From Nemertoderma westbladi (Eukaryota; Xenacoelomorpha; Nemertodermatida; Nemertodermatidae), in contig JAUCBJ010007137.1 of NCBI GenBank assembly GCA_032718475.1, forward strand, positions 1 to 64,000: DNA of 64,000 bases, in the 5' to 3' direction. A program made the translations under genes and the position numbers. The notes under the pieces were generated by a model. That model saw only the letters and a list, made by a program, of their open reading frames with translations. It ran no database searches and had not been told where the DNA came from. Positions 44,551 to 55,276 of the stretch are shown here, piece by piece. Every line of letters begins with the position of its first letter. The stretch's first letter is position 1.

Positions 44551-45730
44551 GGGTGCGTAGAACAGGCGGCGGCGGACTCGTGAGGGTCTGGGGGCACGTT
44601 AAATCTGTGGCAAAGTGCAAGGGAGATACTTAAGGCCCTCGTGTCTAACGAACCATGAATCGACATGGTGCCGTGGTACCGTCTAGTCGGCCTGTTGCCG
44701 TACTGCCAGTCCTGTACACAGTAGGGGTGGTGGCATGGCGTGATTTGTGGCTCATGTGGTGTGAACTATGTTTTGTATGTGGGCAATCAGTGGCAGTTTG
44801 CTTGGGGCTTGGATGGTTCCATTGACCGTCAGCTGTTCCGTTTTTTTGATACTATATGTTATTGTCTCCATGTTCAGCTGATTGGTCTTTGGTGGCATTG
44901 GAATAAACCGTCGGGTCTTGAGTTTTCTGTTGCTGTGGGTACGTGAGTACACGTGATTGTATGTGTGGCCACTGCGAGTGGGTATGGGAACCCTTGCCAG
45001 TTGGACAAGACGCCGCTGGTATTAGTAGGACCATACTTTACTGCGCCCCAGCATACTTTGTGCACACAAAGTTATTTTACCCTGTCGGTAAAATAAGGTA
45101 CTCTCGATTTTGCCGTTTGTCGATACAATTTTGTCCCCTCTGATTTTGTCTTTCTCGATTTTGACCCCGATTTTGTCCTTACCCGATTATGTCATCTGTG
45201 TGTGCATGGTATGTGTCAGATTTTGTGTTTACCGTAGTGTACTTGATTTCGTGAACATCTGTTGAGTACACGTGTACAGGACGGGTAAGTGGTTACTTGT
45301 TCCTAGCTTTCGAGCTAGTCAGTATTGTTGAGGAACGGTGTCCCCTCAATACTGCCGGCGAGGCAGGTGAAAACGTGTCAATATTCCATGTTGGGTAGCG
45401 CAAGCCCGCTTGGGACAAGACCGTCGGTTAGGCCCAAGGGCGACCTTGGTGCTCGATCGCTATCGACTGGTCCACCTGCCGGTTGACTCTTTGTTATACT
45501 TTGAGTTAGCTCAATGTACAGTCAGGCCACAGTAAGTTGACAGTAGCCGCCCATCTGGCTACACGTTCGACGAGCTGTGCTGGTGTGATCGGGGGACCGA
45601 AAACAGAACCCGGGAAGCATCAGGCCACCCTCCGGCCCGGTCTGATAATAACATCTGTCGGACTGGCCCCAAGGGTGGTGGAAAGGTGTCCGCCTCGTGG
45701 GTGCGCCTCGGGGAGGAGCCCAGAAGGACA
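44527..45730 (+). other. 1.2 kb foreign segment replacing RT and RNase H
   Basis: GC-rich relative to its surroundings, with no homology to the 1.7 kb RT/RNase H region present at this place in element D. It opens with a splice-donor-like GAGGTGAGG (44534). It contains a CGATTTTGTCC-type repeat (about 45103-45195) and a strong hairpin CAGTATTG ... CAATACTG (45319-45356). No recognisable protein; the short open frames within it are not called. Confidence 0.7.
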
Positions 45731-48049
45731 CAAGTGAACACTATCCCTAAGGACGCGGAAATCAAGAAACCAAAAAAGGGGAAGGCAAAGAAAAAGACAA
45801 CGGCGGCAAAACTCAAGAAAAAACTGAAGGCGAAATGGAAAGATATAACTTCAAAGGTCAAGAGAGGAAGACTTGCGAGCCTTTCTACACCAGACATATC
45901 GCCAGACGGTCAACCAGATACGTTACTAGACGGTCAATCAGACATTCTACCAGACATTAGTAACGCATTGACAAACAGTAAAGCCGCAGTTTCTCTGTTG
46001 GAGCGGCCTTCTATTGACAAACAACCAGATACGTTACCAGACGTATCGCCAGACACATTACTAGACAGTCGACTAGACACTAGTAACGTACTGACAAATA
46101 GTGAAGCCGCAGTTTCCCTATTGGAGCGGCCTTGTATTGACAAACTACCAATTTTGACACACTTGAGCAACCATAAGCACGGTGAAACCTCATGTATTAC
46201 AGATGTGGGTAGTACCTACGCTAATGTAAATACAGGTGTTACTTTGCGCTCAAGAGACATACCGAACTTGCAACCTATGGTAAAACCTGGGATTAATGTC
46301 GGCAGAAAATTAAGTTTACCGAAACCTGCTGACCCCATAGAGTTCAAACCACCATTAACGATCGACTTACAAAGTACCGACAATCAAGGTAAGAAGACGA
46401 AGAAGGACAAATTACTTGTAGACCCGGACGGATCAACAGTCAACAAGGGAATACTTACCGGCGGACCCGTGGGCCCTTCTAGTAATTCAAAACCTTCCAA
46501 AATCTCCATTGACTTACCTGATGACGTCACAAATACTCACGTCGACCGGATTGTAAACTTAACAGACTCTTGGTCAAACGCTTGCCGAAAGTTAGCGTGG
46601 ATTGTACGTTTTGTACAATACGTTAAAGGCAAACGTGACTTTACACGTCGACTTACATTGGCTGAGATTGACAGGTGTGAAATTAAATTAATTCGCCATT
46701 ACCAACTGCGATATTTCGCACGCGAATTCACATCTATAAATCAAGGCCTACCAATCAAGTCGTCACCAATACTGAGTTGGAGTCCGATTATTTATAATGG
46801 CTTAATTTGTCATAAATCTCGGCTTCAAAACATTGACTTTAACACAAACTTTAGGTACCCAATAATAATACCGCAACACCACGAACTACAACGTGCAATG
46901 ATACTGGACGCACATTTACATCTGAAACACGCTGGAAGACACCACTGTCTTTCCTACTTACGTACAAGATTTGTATTAATTAGACCCAGTAAAGCGTTAA
47001 GTTCAGTGACACGTACGTGTATTATTTGTAAAAAGGTACACTCTAGAATAGGTACCCAAGAAATGAGTGAACTACCACAAGCACGACTTCAAGCATTCAG
47101 ACCACCTTTTACAGAGACTGGAATTGATTGCTTTGGTCCCATACATACGAAACGTGGACGTATACTAGTAAAACGCTGGGGACTGATTTTCACATGTATG
47201 TCCAGTAGGGCAGTTCATATTGAACGTGTGATGGATCTTTCCACTAACGCGTTTATACTAGCACTGCGGCGATTTATCGCTAGACGCGGACTAGTAAAAT
47301 GCTTGTACTCAGACCAAGGGACAATCTTTGTTGGTGCTCGGAATGAGATTGCTAGAGCCTTTAAGAAATTAGATCATGATCAAATCTCGAACGAACTACA
47401 ACCTCACAAGATTGTTTGGAAGTTCAATCCTCCAGATAGTCCTTGGAGAGGCGGAGTCTGGGAGAGATTGATTAGAGCTATAAAGACAGCCATGGCAAAA
47501 GTCATTCCAGTAAACCACATATTGACAGACGACCAACTGACAACATTGTTTGTTGAAATCGAGGCAATACTAAATACTAGACCAATAGTATTAGTACCCG
47601 ATGACAAACAATCTCAGTTTGCTTTGACACCGGCACACCTGCTTATGCAGGCACCGACAACTTTGACACCTATTTCTATTCCAATAGAAAGTGACAGCTA
47701 CGGTAGAAAAGCGTGGAAAATCACGCAACTACTGGCTAACAAATTCTGGGAAATATGGCAAAACCATTATTTGCCCTCTATTTCTGCCAGAACAAACTGG
47801 TACAATAACACCCGCGCATTAAAGCCGGGAGATCACGTGCTGTTAGCGGAAGTGAATCTAAAAAGACGCTTCTGGATAACAGGTGTAATTTTAGCCACAC
47901 ATCCATCTATGGATGGAGTGACAAGAACTGTGACGGTACGGACAATTGACGGTCGTACAGTAGACAGACCGACTCAACGTCTCGTACTTCTTGAAGAGAC
48001 TCGTAACGAGTCTGGAGACTACAAATCTCCACCTAATACTAGTAAATAA
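45686..48049 (+). CDS. Element B integrase with basic and repeat-rich N-terminal linker
   Basis: 787 codons; true element sequence begins near 45735 (NTIPKDAEIKK). A lysine-rich stretch leads into one GRLASLS segment and a low-complexity D-T-L-P-D / S-P-D repeat linker (about 70-160). The integrase zinc domain (QHHELQRAMILDAHLHLKH, then CIICKK) precedes the catalytic core with D481 (GIDCFGP), D543 (YSDQGT) and E593 (GGVWERL). The DUF5641-like tail (ALKPGDHVLLAEVNLKRRFW) ends it. All three catalytic acids are present. The start codon of the normal polyprotein lies far upstream; as it stands this piece has lost its link to gag-pol. Confidence 0.88.
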   Translation: MSASWVRLGEEPRRTQVNTIPKDAEIKKPKKGKAKKKTTAAKLKKKLKAKWKDITSKVKRGRLASLSTPDISPDGQPDTLLDGQSDILPDISNALTNSKAAVSLLERPSIDKQPDTLPDVSPDTLLDSRLDTSNVLTNSEAAVSLLERPCIDKLPILTHLSNHKHGETSCITDVGSTYANVNTGVTLRSRDIPNLQPMVKPGINVGRKLSLPKPADPIEFKPPLTIDLQSTDNQGKKTKKDKLLVDPDGSTVNKGILTGGPVGPSSNSKPSKISIDLPDDVTNTHVDRIVNLTDSWSNACRKLAWIVRFVQYVKGKRDFTRRLTLAEIDRCEIKLIRHYQLRYFAREFTSINQGLPIKSSPILSWSPIIYNGLICHKSRLQNIDFNTNFRYPIIIPQHHELQRAMILDAHLHLKHAGRHHCLSYLRTRFVLIRPSKALSSVTRTCIICKKVHSRIGTQEMSELPQARLQAFRPPFTETGIDCFGPIHTKRGRILVKRWGLIFTCMSSRAVHIERVMDLSTNAFILALRRFIARRGLVKCLYSDQGTIFVGARNEIARAFKKLDHDQISNELQPHKIVWKFNPPDSPWRGGVWERLIRAIKTAMAKVIPVNHILTDDQLTTLFVEIEAILNTRPIVLVPDDKQSQFALTPAHLLMQAPTTLTPISIPIESDSYGRKAWKITQLLANKFWEIWQNHYLPSISARTNWYNNTRALKPGDHVLLAEVNLKRRFWITGVILATHPSMDGVTRTVTVRTIDGRTVDRPTQRLVLLEETRNESGDYKSPPNTSK
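45866..45885 (+). repeat. 20 bp near-palindrome before the repeat linker (B)
   Basis: GGAAGACTTGCGAGCCTTTC, read as G-R-L-A-S-L-S. Confidence 0.85.
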
Positions 48050-48103
48050 TTAGGAGTTTACAAATAGATTTCCACGTACCTGTACACCGTAGTAAAGACA
48101 GCG

Positions 48104-48199
48104 GTAGAATTCCATTGTCTTTATATGTGAACATTGAGGGTAGTACCCTTATGTGTCACATAGGAGCGGGATTTGTAGGTATAAGAAATGGAATTCTAC
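48104..48199 (+). ncRNA. Conserved three-level hairpin between pol and ORF3 (B)
   Basis: Outer stem 48104-48116 with 48187-48199 (13 perfect pairs), middle stem 48124-48130 with 48156-48162 (TATGTGA/TCACATA), inner stem 48138-48142 with 48144-48148. Element D has the same structure at 57701-57799, with an A-T pair changed to G-C in the outer stem and a wobble change in the middle stem. This is probably a cis-acting RNA element of the retroelement transcript, such as export, translation or packaging; the role is not known. Confidence 0.65.
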
Positions 48200-48334
48200 T
48201 TGGAACTCACAATATTGAGACATTTTCGAAATTTTAGACAATCCATTTGGATTTGAAAATTTGTAAAAAATTTTCTCCAGTGAATAGATTTCAGGGTACA
48301 GTCGGGTGGAACTTAAAATTAGAGAAACAAGAGA

Positions 48335-48354
48335 GGAAGACTTGCGAGCCTTTC
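48335..48354 (+). repeat. 20 bp near-palindrome in pol-ORF3 spacer (B)
   Basis: GGAAGACTTGCGAGCCTTTC in untranslated DNA. Element D has one at the corresponding place (57532-57551). Confidence 0.85.
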
Positions 48355-48476
48355 TTAAAATTTTAATTAAATTTTACACGGTCTTGTTTCAATAAGTTAC
48401 GTCAATAAATAGACTCCCCTATATTTATTACTAATTCTTGACTGCTTATTTTCTGATAATAGTTTGGGATCAAAAA

Positions 48477-48485
48477 GTGAGTATT
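48477..48485 (+). promoter_or_regulatory. Splice-donor-like GTGAGTATT upstream of ORF3 (B)
   Basis: AAAAA|GTGAGTATTTTAGACTC fits the metazoan 5' splice site and is conserved in element D (57396-57404) inside a block of otherwise moderate conservation. It may serve spliced expression of ORF3, or be part of another signal. Confidence 0.4.
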
Positions 48486-48710
48486 TTAGACTCACGGCCA
48501 GTTTAGCCCAAATTCGTTTTATTTCGGCAAAAAATTTTAGATAAGAAGCAGCGTGTCATTAAAGAAACCCTAGATCTTAGGCTATGGGTAGGAGGTTAGA
48601 GCGTTGTCGAGCCCAAAGGGCAGACGAAACTCTCACGTCTCCTCACAACTAACTACAAACTCTGTTGTATTCCCTCTAGTAGTAATGATTATGTAACTAC
48701 ACCCCTAATT

Positions 48711-51700
48711 ATGGAGAAAGGGATACAAGGAGAGCCGAGATGGGGATATGATATCCAAGAGGAGGCAGCAGCGCCATTCGAAAGATTTGGAGCCAAGGAT
48801 TATACTATATTCGGTATAAAGGAATTATCGGAAAGTACAGCGAAACTCGCGAGAACTAAATATGACTCGAACGTATTAAAGAGAAGGCAAAACGCATTAA
48901 ACGAAAGAATCGAAAGTTTGCGACAAACCTTCAATGAACTTTACCCGTACGACGCTTTGTGTGATACGGGAGACATTAGCGAAGACCCCGATACCGAAAT
49001 TAGTCGTTTGTATCATACCATGCAATACCTAAAGGCGCACGAACCTATGCCCGCGGTAAGAGATGAATTTGATGGAATGCATCTTTACAGACGAACTCGA
49101 GGGGACGATAGAGAAACCAAGGAAGCATTTTCAGTTTATAAACTTTATTATCAATGCGGTTCTTGTATGCGCGAACAACGAAATGCGATTCCGATGCGTT
49201 TGAATAAGGAAAATCCCGAACCGATATTGGCGAGGTGTTCGAACCATCAACAACTACGCTACCAGGAAGGAGGGTATCCTTTATCGAATCCATATCATTC
49301 ATTTGCTATGACCGGACCAAAGGCGGGAGAAACTGTCATTTACCCACCTAAGGTTGTTGAACCCGATGTATTTGAACTTACGCTGGACGAGGCAAACCAG
49401 TCAACCCGCGAAAAGAAAGAAGCTCTTAGCCTATACAGAGCCTACAAGGCTTTCGAGAAAGGTGAGATGGAAGAATGGGGTGGAAGACTCGCAAGCCTAC
49501 CTTGCCATTGGACGTCACACGATCAAACTTCAGCTAAGGAGATGACACCGGAAGTTTTCGAGAGCATAAACTTTGCTCAAAACGTTATTCAGAGACTACA
49601 GATTGCATCCCCGGAGAGGACAAGAGAAATGCAACCGTATAGTACTTCAACTACGAAACCATTGAGTACGACACTCAATTTTCCTATTAGTATACCAGTC
49701 CGACAGGATACGACGTACGAAATACCCATCGTGGATCATCCAGAAATCATTTCAAACTTGGAGTTTCTTCCTGCAGTTGTTTTCAGCGATATGAGTAAGA
49801 TATATGATTTACGTAGACATATTACTCAAAAGGTCGTGTACAACGTTCCACCTCATATTCAAGATTTCAAGGAACTGGATAGAGCAGGTGCCGATATAGC
49901 TCCGAGTAATCTGAAAGGATATCTAACCAAGACGATTCGTTTATGGATTGGAACCGGAACCTTCGAGTCGGATACAGATATTGCCGCAGATTGGCGAGGT
50001 AAGGTTATTCGTTTCGAAGATGATAAGGACATAGAGAAGATTTGGCAACCTTCGGAAGAATTGTTGGACGAATGGAATAGGACGTTCAGATCGTTTCAGG
50101 AAAATGGTTACATGTTTTACGACAACGAGGGCGGCAGTCATCAGCAGAGTTTGACTTCTAAGACTATACAAATTAGAGCGGCGGACGGAGTCCTGCACGT
50201 TTTCAGTAGACAGAGGAGCGACAAACGAATGCCGATACCTCCAGCGAATACAAAGCGACACCATCTTATCACCGACATAGTAAAGAAGATGGACCAAGCT
50301 TGTAATATTGACGCTAGAATGCTACCGAAGATGGTAAGAAACATGATTTTAGATAAAACTGTTGTAAAGATTGGATCAGGAGTAAGGGAGGATTTAATTA
50401 GCGACTTCGCCGGCATGACGGACAGCGATGACCGACTACCGACACCTTACGTCGACACTCGACCTCTTATTTTGTGGTCTATAGAACAGGGATATTTTCG
50501 TGAGTATAATACTCAGAAGACTGGAACTGGATACATTTCCTACCTGTTATTCAATTGGGATTATAAGGAAAATAAGAGAAACAAGTATATTGAAACTTAT
50601 GGAGAAGGTGATACTCCAGATATGAGTGAGTTTGAATCACAGCTTAAATGGAGAGGATGCGTGTATTGGGCTATTACGTCACCTCAAAGAGCAGTCCTAC
50701 AATATTATTTAGCAATAGAGTCGTCAGTGAATGTTTGCCTAATCGCCGACATTGTGTCTCGGACTCTCAAAAGACATCCACTTTGTCTCGGAGAAGATCA
50801 TACGTTCTACATGGAAGGGAGAATTCGTACCGACGTGTTTAGACGATTCCTTGAACCCTTCTACAACTCCGACGCTCAGTGTAATGCCTTTACTCGAGCA
50901 GGATTTAGTATATTTCGAGACGTGTATCTTCGCTGTGCAGGATCTCTTATCGAAAGACCATCTATGTTTACATTGTTACCCTATGAAGGAGAACGTATCG
51001 TGGAGATTACGGATGAATCACGGCAGACGCGCGCGCCTATCGGTCACCTTGGTGATGATTTCGAAGTAACTACTACGATTGCCGACGATCCTTTAGAGGA
51101 ACTTCTTGAGATAGAAAGGAACCTCCCGAAGAAATCTCAGACGGAGATTCGACAACTTGAAGCAACAGATGCTATAGTTTGTATACAACCTTCAGAAACC
51201 TACCAACCCATAGACCCAGATGATTACGATTATAGTGTGGGAGGAAGCGCTCGACCGATTGGAGATCTTATATACGAACGAGTGTGGTACCCTGCCAATA
51301 CGATGTGTAGTAAATGTGGCGTCGCTGGACATCATATGACAAAGTGCAGTGGAAAGCACATTACTACGACTCAGCTAATCTGTGGATGGTGTGGGGATCA
51401 AGGGTCTCATACCTTTTATACTTGCTGGAGATTTATGGCTCAATGTACTTATTGCAATATAAAAGGACATCGAGCATCTGAATGCCAACTAAGAGATATA
51501 CCTTATGAACACGAATCTGTAAAACTCGTGAGGAAGTTATTTGATGAGTGGGAAGATTTAGCCGACGAACATGTATCAGCACAAAGAAGACGGTTTCCGA
51601 TGAGAGCGCATCTCGGATTTTGGGCGGTAAATCCTCAAACGATGATGTCGGAAGGATATATCTCCGCTATGCCCCAATATGACGAACTTATCGAGGTAGT

Positions 51701-52436
51701 TGATATTTTGCCCCACGACAGCGGATTCCGAGTGGTGCGCGAGTATCTACTACAGATTCACCCGGATAACAAAAACACGTGGAATTTTCAGAAAGTCGTT
51801 AATCGCATTACATATGGTGAATTCGATCGTTTCCGAACTGAAAAGCGGAATAAAGGAGCTTGGTTAACCGTCGCATGGGCGTACCGAGCCGCGTTTTACC
51901 ATAAACGTATATGAGCGAGCGTATTCGAGGAAGAAGAGGTCCTAGAGGCGACAAATATACCAGCCACTCCGGTTGCGCCGTCTGCACGTCACCCTCGGGA
52001 GGACGGGCAGGGTAGGATCATACGGGTCCAGAAAGTGGGCCAACAATTAAAGAAAATTATTAATGTAGAAGAACGCAAGGGAGTTGAGCCGACCATTCGA
52101 GTTACTCGGGATACGGTATCGCTTCCAAGAGAACCAGTAGGAGGATCGGGACATACACCAGCTGATCAACAGGGGGCGCAAGCTACTCTTGGGTCTGCGT
52201 CATCCACCTTTCGCGCGTTCCCAGACGTTCTACCAACTGTAGTGACAACTGATCGGTCACGAGGAATCGGTCGAGGTTTTGGGATGCCAAATAGACGAAT
52301 TTGCGAAGAAATAGTCGCACCGTCTCTCAACGTCCCAAGTAAACCAGTGACTCGCCCCATTAGTCCCATATCGCGAGCAAAGTCACCTGTGCGCAGTTTT
52401 CGAGGATGCGGCAGGGCTCGATCAACTAAGCGATAA
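48711..52436 (+). CDS. ORF3: DEDD 3'-5' exonuclease-like domain plus zinc knuckles
   Basis: The ATG at 48711 opens 1,067 codons to a TGA at 51912-51914, and the same frame stays open for 173 more codons to 52436. The N-terminal 430 residues are unrecognised, apart from a C-x2-C pair (YYQCGSC) and one GRLASLP segment. Residues about 465-690 resemble an RNase D/WRN-type exonuclease: FYDNEG (D471, E473) followed by TIQIRAADGVLHVF; VKIGSGVREDL (D561); DTRPL (D582); and YLAIE (Y666, E670) where the family normally has Y-x3-D. Three CCHC knuckles follow (from C866, C891 and C912). The extension past the TGA is basic and Ser/Pro/Arg-rich. No signal peptide or membrane segment is seen, so it is not an envelope gene. 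The exonuclease call is by motif reading only. Confidence 0.6.
49482..49501 (+). repeat. 20 bp near-palindrome inside ORF3 (B)
   Basis: GGAAGACTCGCAAGCCTACC, read as G-R-L-A-S-L-P. The element D ORF3 fragment has the motif at the same protein position (57037-57056). Confidence 0.9.
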
Positions 52437-53381
52437 AAAGGAGGGCAAGGGTGGACGTAAGACTCGTGAGCCTTTCTTATGATTTGTGATTTATTTGAAT
52501 TTATATTTATATTTGTGTTTATTCCGAACTTAAGCAATTTGTATTGTTCCGAATTTATGAAATTTAGAAAGTTTATATTTAGAAGGAACTTATATTTGAA
52601 AGATTTATGTTTCATATTTGAGATGCAAAGGAGTTTATATTATTCTAAACTTATGCAGTTGATATTTATATTTGCAAGATTTATATTTAGTAAGAATTTA
52701 TATTTTATATTTGTGATTATTCCGAACTTACGCAATTTGTAATTATTCCGAACTTATGCAATTTATATTATTCCGAACTTATGCAATTTATATTGTTCCG
52801 AATATTATGCAATTTATATCTTATAAGCAGTATTTGTATTTACAGTAAAATAGAAAGTAAGAGTAGATGGAAGACTCGTGGGCCTTTCTTATAGTTTCAT
52901 TTGTAAAGTGTTATATTTTGTATTTAGAAAGTTTTATAGATAGAAAGTTTTGTGCTTAGAAAGACTCATATTTGTAATTATTCCAAACTTATGCAATCTA
53001 CATTTAGGTACGAAAGTATTTGTAATTACTTGAATTTATGCAATATTTGAGATGCAATAGTAGATGGAAGACTCGCGAGCCTTTCTTATTGTTTTCATTT
53101 ATTTGTATTTGTAATTGTTTGAATTTATGCAATATTGAGATGCAATAGATTTATATTGGTGAATTTAATTTAGATTTATATTGTACTTACCTAGTAAAGC
53201 CCTAAATACGTAAAGTTTGAATTTGTAATTATTTTGTATCGAATCATTACGTAGAAAGGAAGTATTGTTTGGAATTTAATTTGTAAATATGTAAGTACGC
53301 CCTAAGTATTCTATAGTTTGATTGATTATTGGTGAAAACCGTATATTTTATGCACGATAATATCCTGTTTTCATGGAGCGG
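52437..53381 (+). repeat. Element B 3' region: repeats with three 20 bp motifs
   Basis: AT-rich, built from CCGAACTTATGCAATTTATA-type phrases. Motif copies at 52457-52476, 52869-52888 and 53066-53085 are each followed by TTAT. It ends in CATGGAGCGG, the likely polypurine tract. No gene. Confidence 0.8.
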
Positions 53382-55276
53382 TATAGAATTATATTCCCTA
53401 AATGCCGTGGATTTTCAAAATTTTATTTTATTCGAATTAACTTTGTAAAAGATTGCTTTGAAGTTCTCATTTGTATTTGTAATATCTATTGTACATCTAT
53501 TGGTCAAGTGGTTCAGTAGCTCAGTCGGTAGAGCGTTGGAAATTATATGTGTAGTAGGTATTGAGTTCGAATCCTAGTAAGTGCGAATTATTTTTTGTGC
53601 AGAATTTCAACTCATTTAAATTAACCGCTACAAATTAATTGCATTTGTCTGTACCAATGAGACCGTAGTTATTTGATTGTAACCAATGTCGTGCAAGTTA
53701 TATATTAGCTGGACCAATAGCTATCTTTAAAACCCTGTTAGAACCTATAGAACAATCGAGAATTTTCTCGATTGATTGCAGCACAAATTTGCTATATAAA
53801 GGTGCGATTTGTTCATTAGTTATCTCAATCTTATACATTCATTATCTCAGTGCATTCTATCTATATCTTTCTGATCTCATTAGTTATTATCTTATCTGTT
53901 TGATTTGTAATAAAAGTTAGAAATACTTGTCAATCTCAGCCCTTTTTTATCTGTTTTACCATGGATTCACTACGGTGAACAAACTTAGGGACAGGATGGC
54001 CGGCTAGAGATCGGGCCGCAGCAATGAACGGGAACATCGGGGGAATGTAGACGAGAGACAACCCGCAATACCATCTTGAGTTATTCGCCCATCGCCTGAA
54101 AGGTTAGACAGCGTTCGACGCCTTGCTACCTAAGTATAAGACCAAAAGATCAAAAGGTAGAAGTAGTGACACGCTGTGAGCCTAAAATTACATCTTAGGG
54201 ACTGTACTGTCTTGATTCAGGAAAAACCGCAGTAGACCTTCATATTCCTACGGGGAGGGAGAGAGAGCAGGCAGATACTAGTACGCAGATATGACGTAGG
54301 CACACCGGTACGAAGCATACAAATTGGTAGGGTGCAGCAAACTGTACTCCTAACTCTTGCTAAGTACAGGTGTGTGTGCGACTATTTGTAGTACGACAGT
54401 GTCCATTGCATTAGAACTTGTAGGCTAGGGGGGTTGCTGTGTTTTCACCTGAATTGGGATTGTACCGTTCAGGCGGTAGGGCAGTTTACAGCTAGGCGCA
54501 AATAAATTGAGGCTATTAGGGATACTAACATCTACCGTGTCCCCGCCAACGCCCTAATAGGAAGTTACCCGGACTACCTGGGTGACTGAAATTCTAGATA
54601 GGACGCCAGGATAGCTATTAGTAACTGTACGCCTACAGTAGTAAACTAACACATCTCTTCTTAGTATCAGGGACCTGGTACCTAAAATTGCCGAATTCTG
54701 GGCGTAGCATTAACCTTATGCCTGAATTTGAGTCCTGGAAATACGCAAGAGGGGAAGGAACCTTATCATTCGTGAGTATTGGACCTACAAGTTACAAAGT
54801 TTGAATATTCGTAAAATGCACACCGTACCCAGTAATTATATATGTGAAGGAGCAAAACTGTTTTTGACCGTTCAGAATTAACACACGCGCGTTAGAAATT
54901 ATTTACACCTCAAAATATATAAAATTAACTTTCGTCCTTTCTGCACTTTGCTCGCTAGTTAGACATCTCCAAAATATCTGCCTCTGTACCTAGCTAGCGT
55001 CCCTTTTTGCCCAACCATATAAATCACACCGCGGCAAAGTATACGAGCCCCTTAGTCCGTCAGTGAGTCAGCCTGATTTTAGGATTCGCTGCGCGGGATT
55101 TTGTTTTATCGAAGTTTGTCTGCTCGTAGACTGTTTTCTGCCTCACCGGTTATAAGAGATCGATACTGCATATATATTCGCTTACTTAGAGTTTACTGTT
55201 TTGGTGAGAAGGTCGGATTTATGATTTGATTCACAAACTTTACAGTAGGATATTGCAGGTATTGTTGCTGTCTCTT
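53382..55276 (+). repeat. 3' LTR of element B
   Basis: Matches 36866-38759 throughout, with scattered substitutions and 1-2 base indels. Includes the tRNA-like block (A box 53517-53528, B box 53563-53574) and the TATA region. Confidence 0.9.
53509..53587 (+). promoter_or_regulatory. tRNA-like block (3' LTR of B)
   Basis: Same as 36993-37072. Both LTR copies keep identical A- and B-box sequences. Confidence 0.6.

Noticed and set aside
48711-52436. ORF3 as a retroviral-type envelope gene
   Set aside because: The position fits, but there is no signal peptide, no hydrophobic anchor and no glycoprotein-like cysteine pattern; CCHC knuckles point to nucleic-acid binding.
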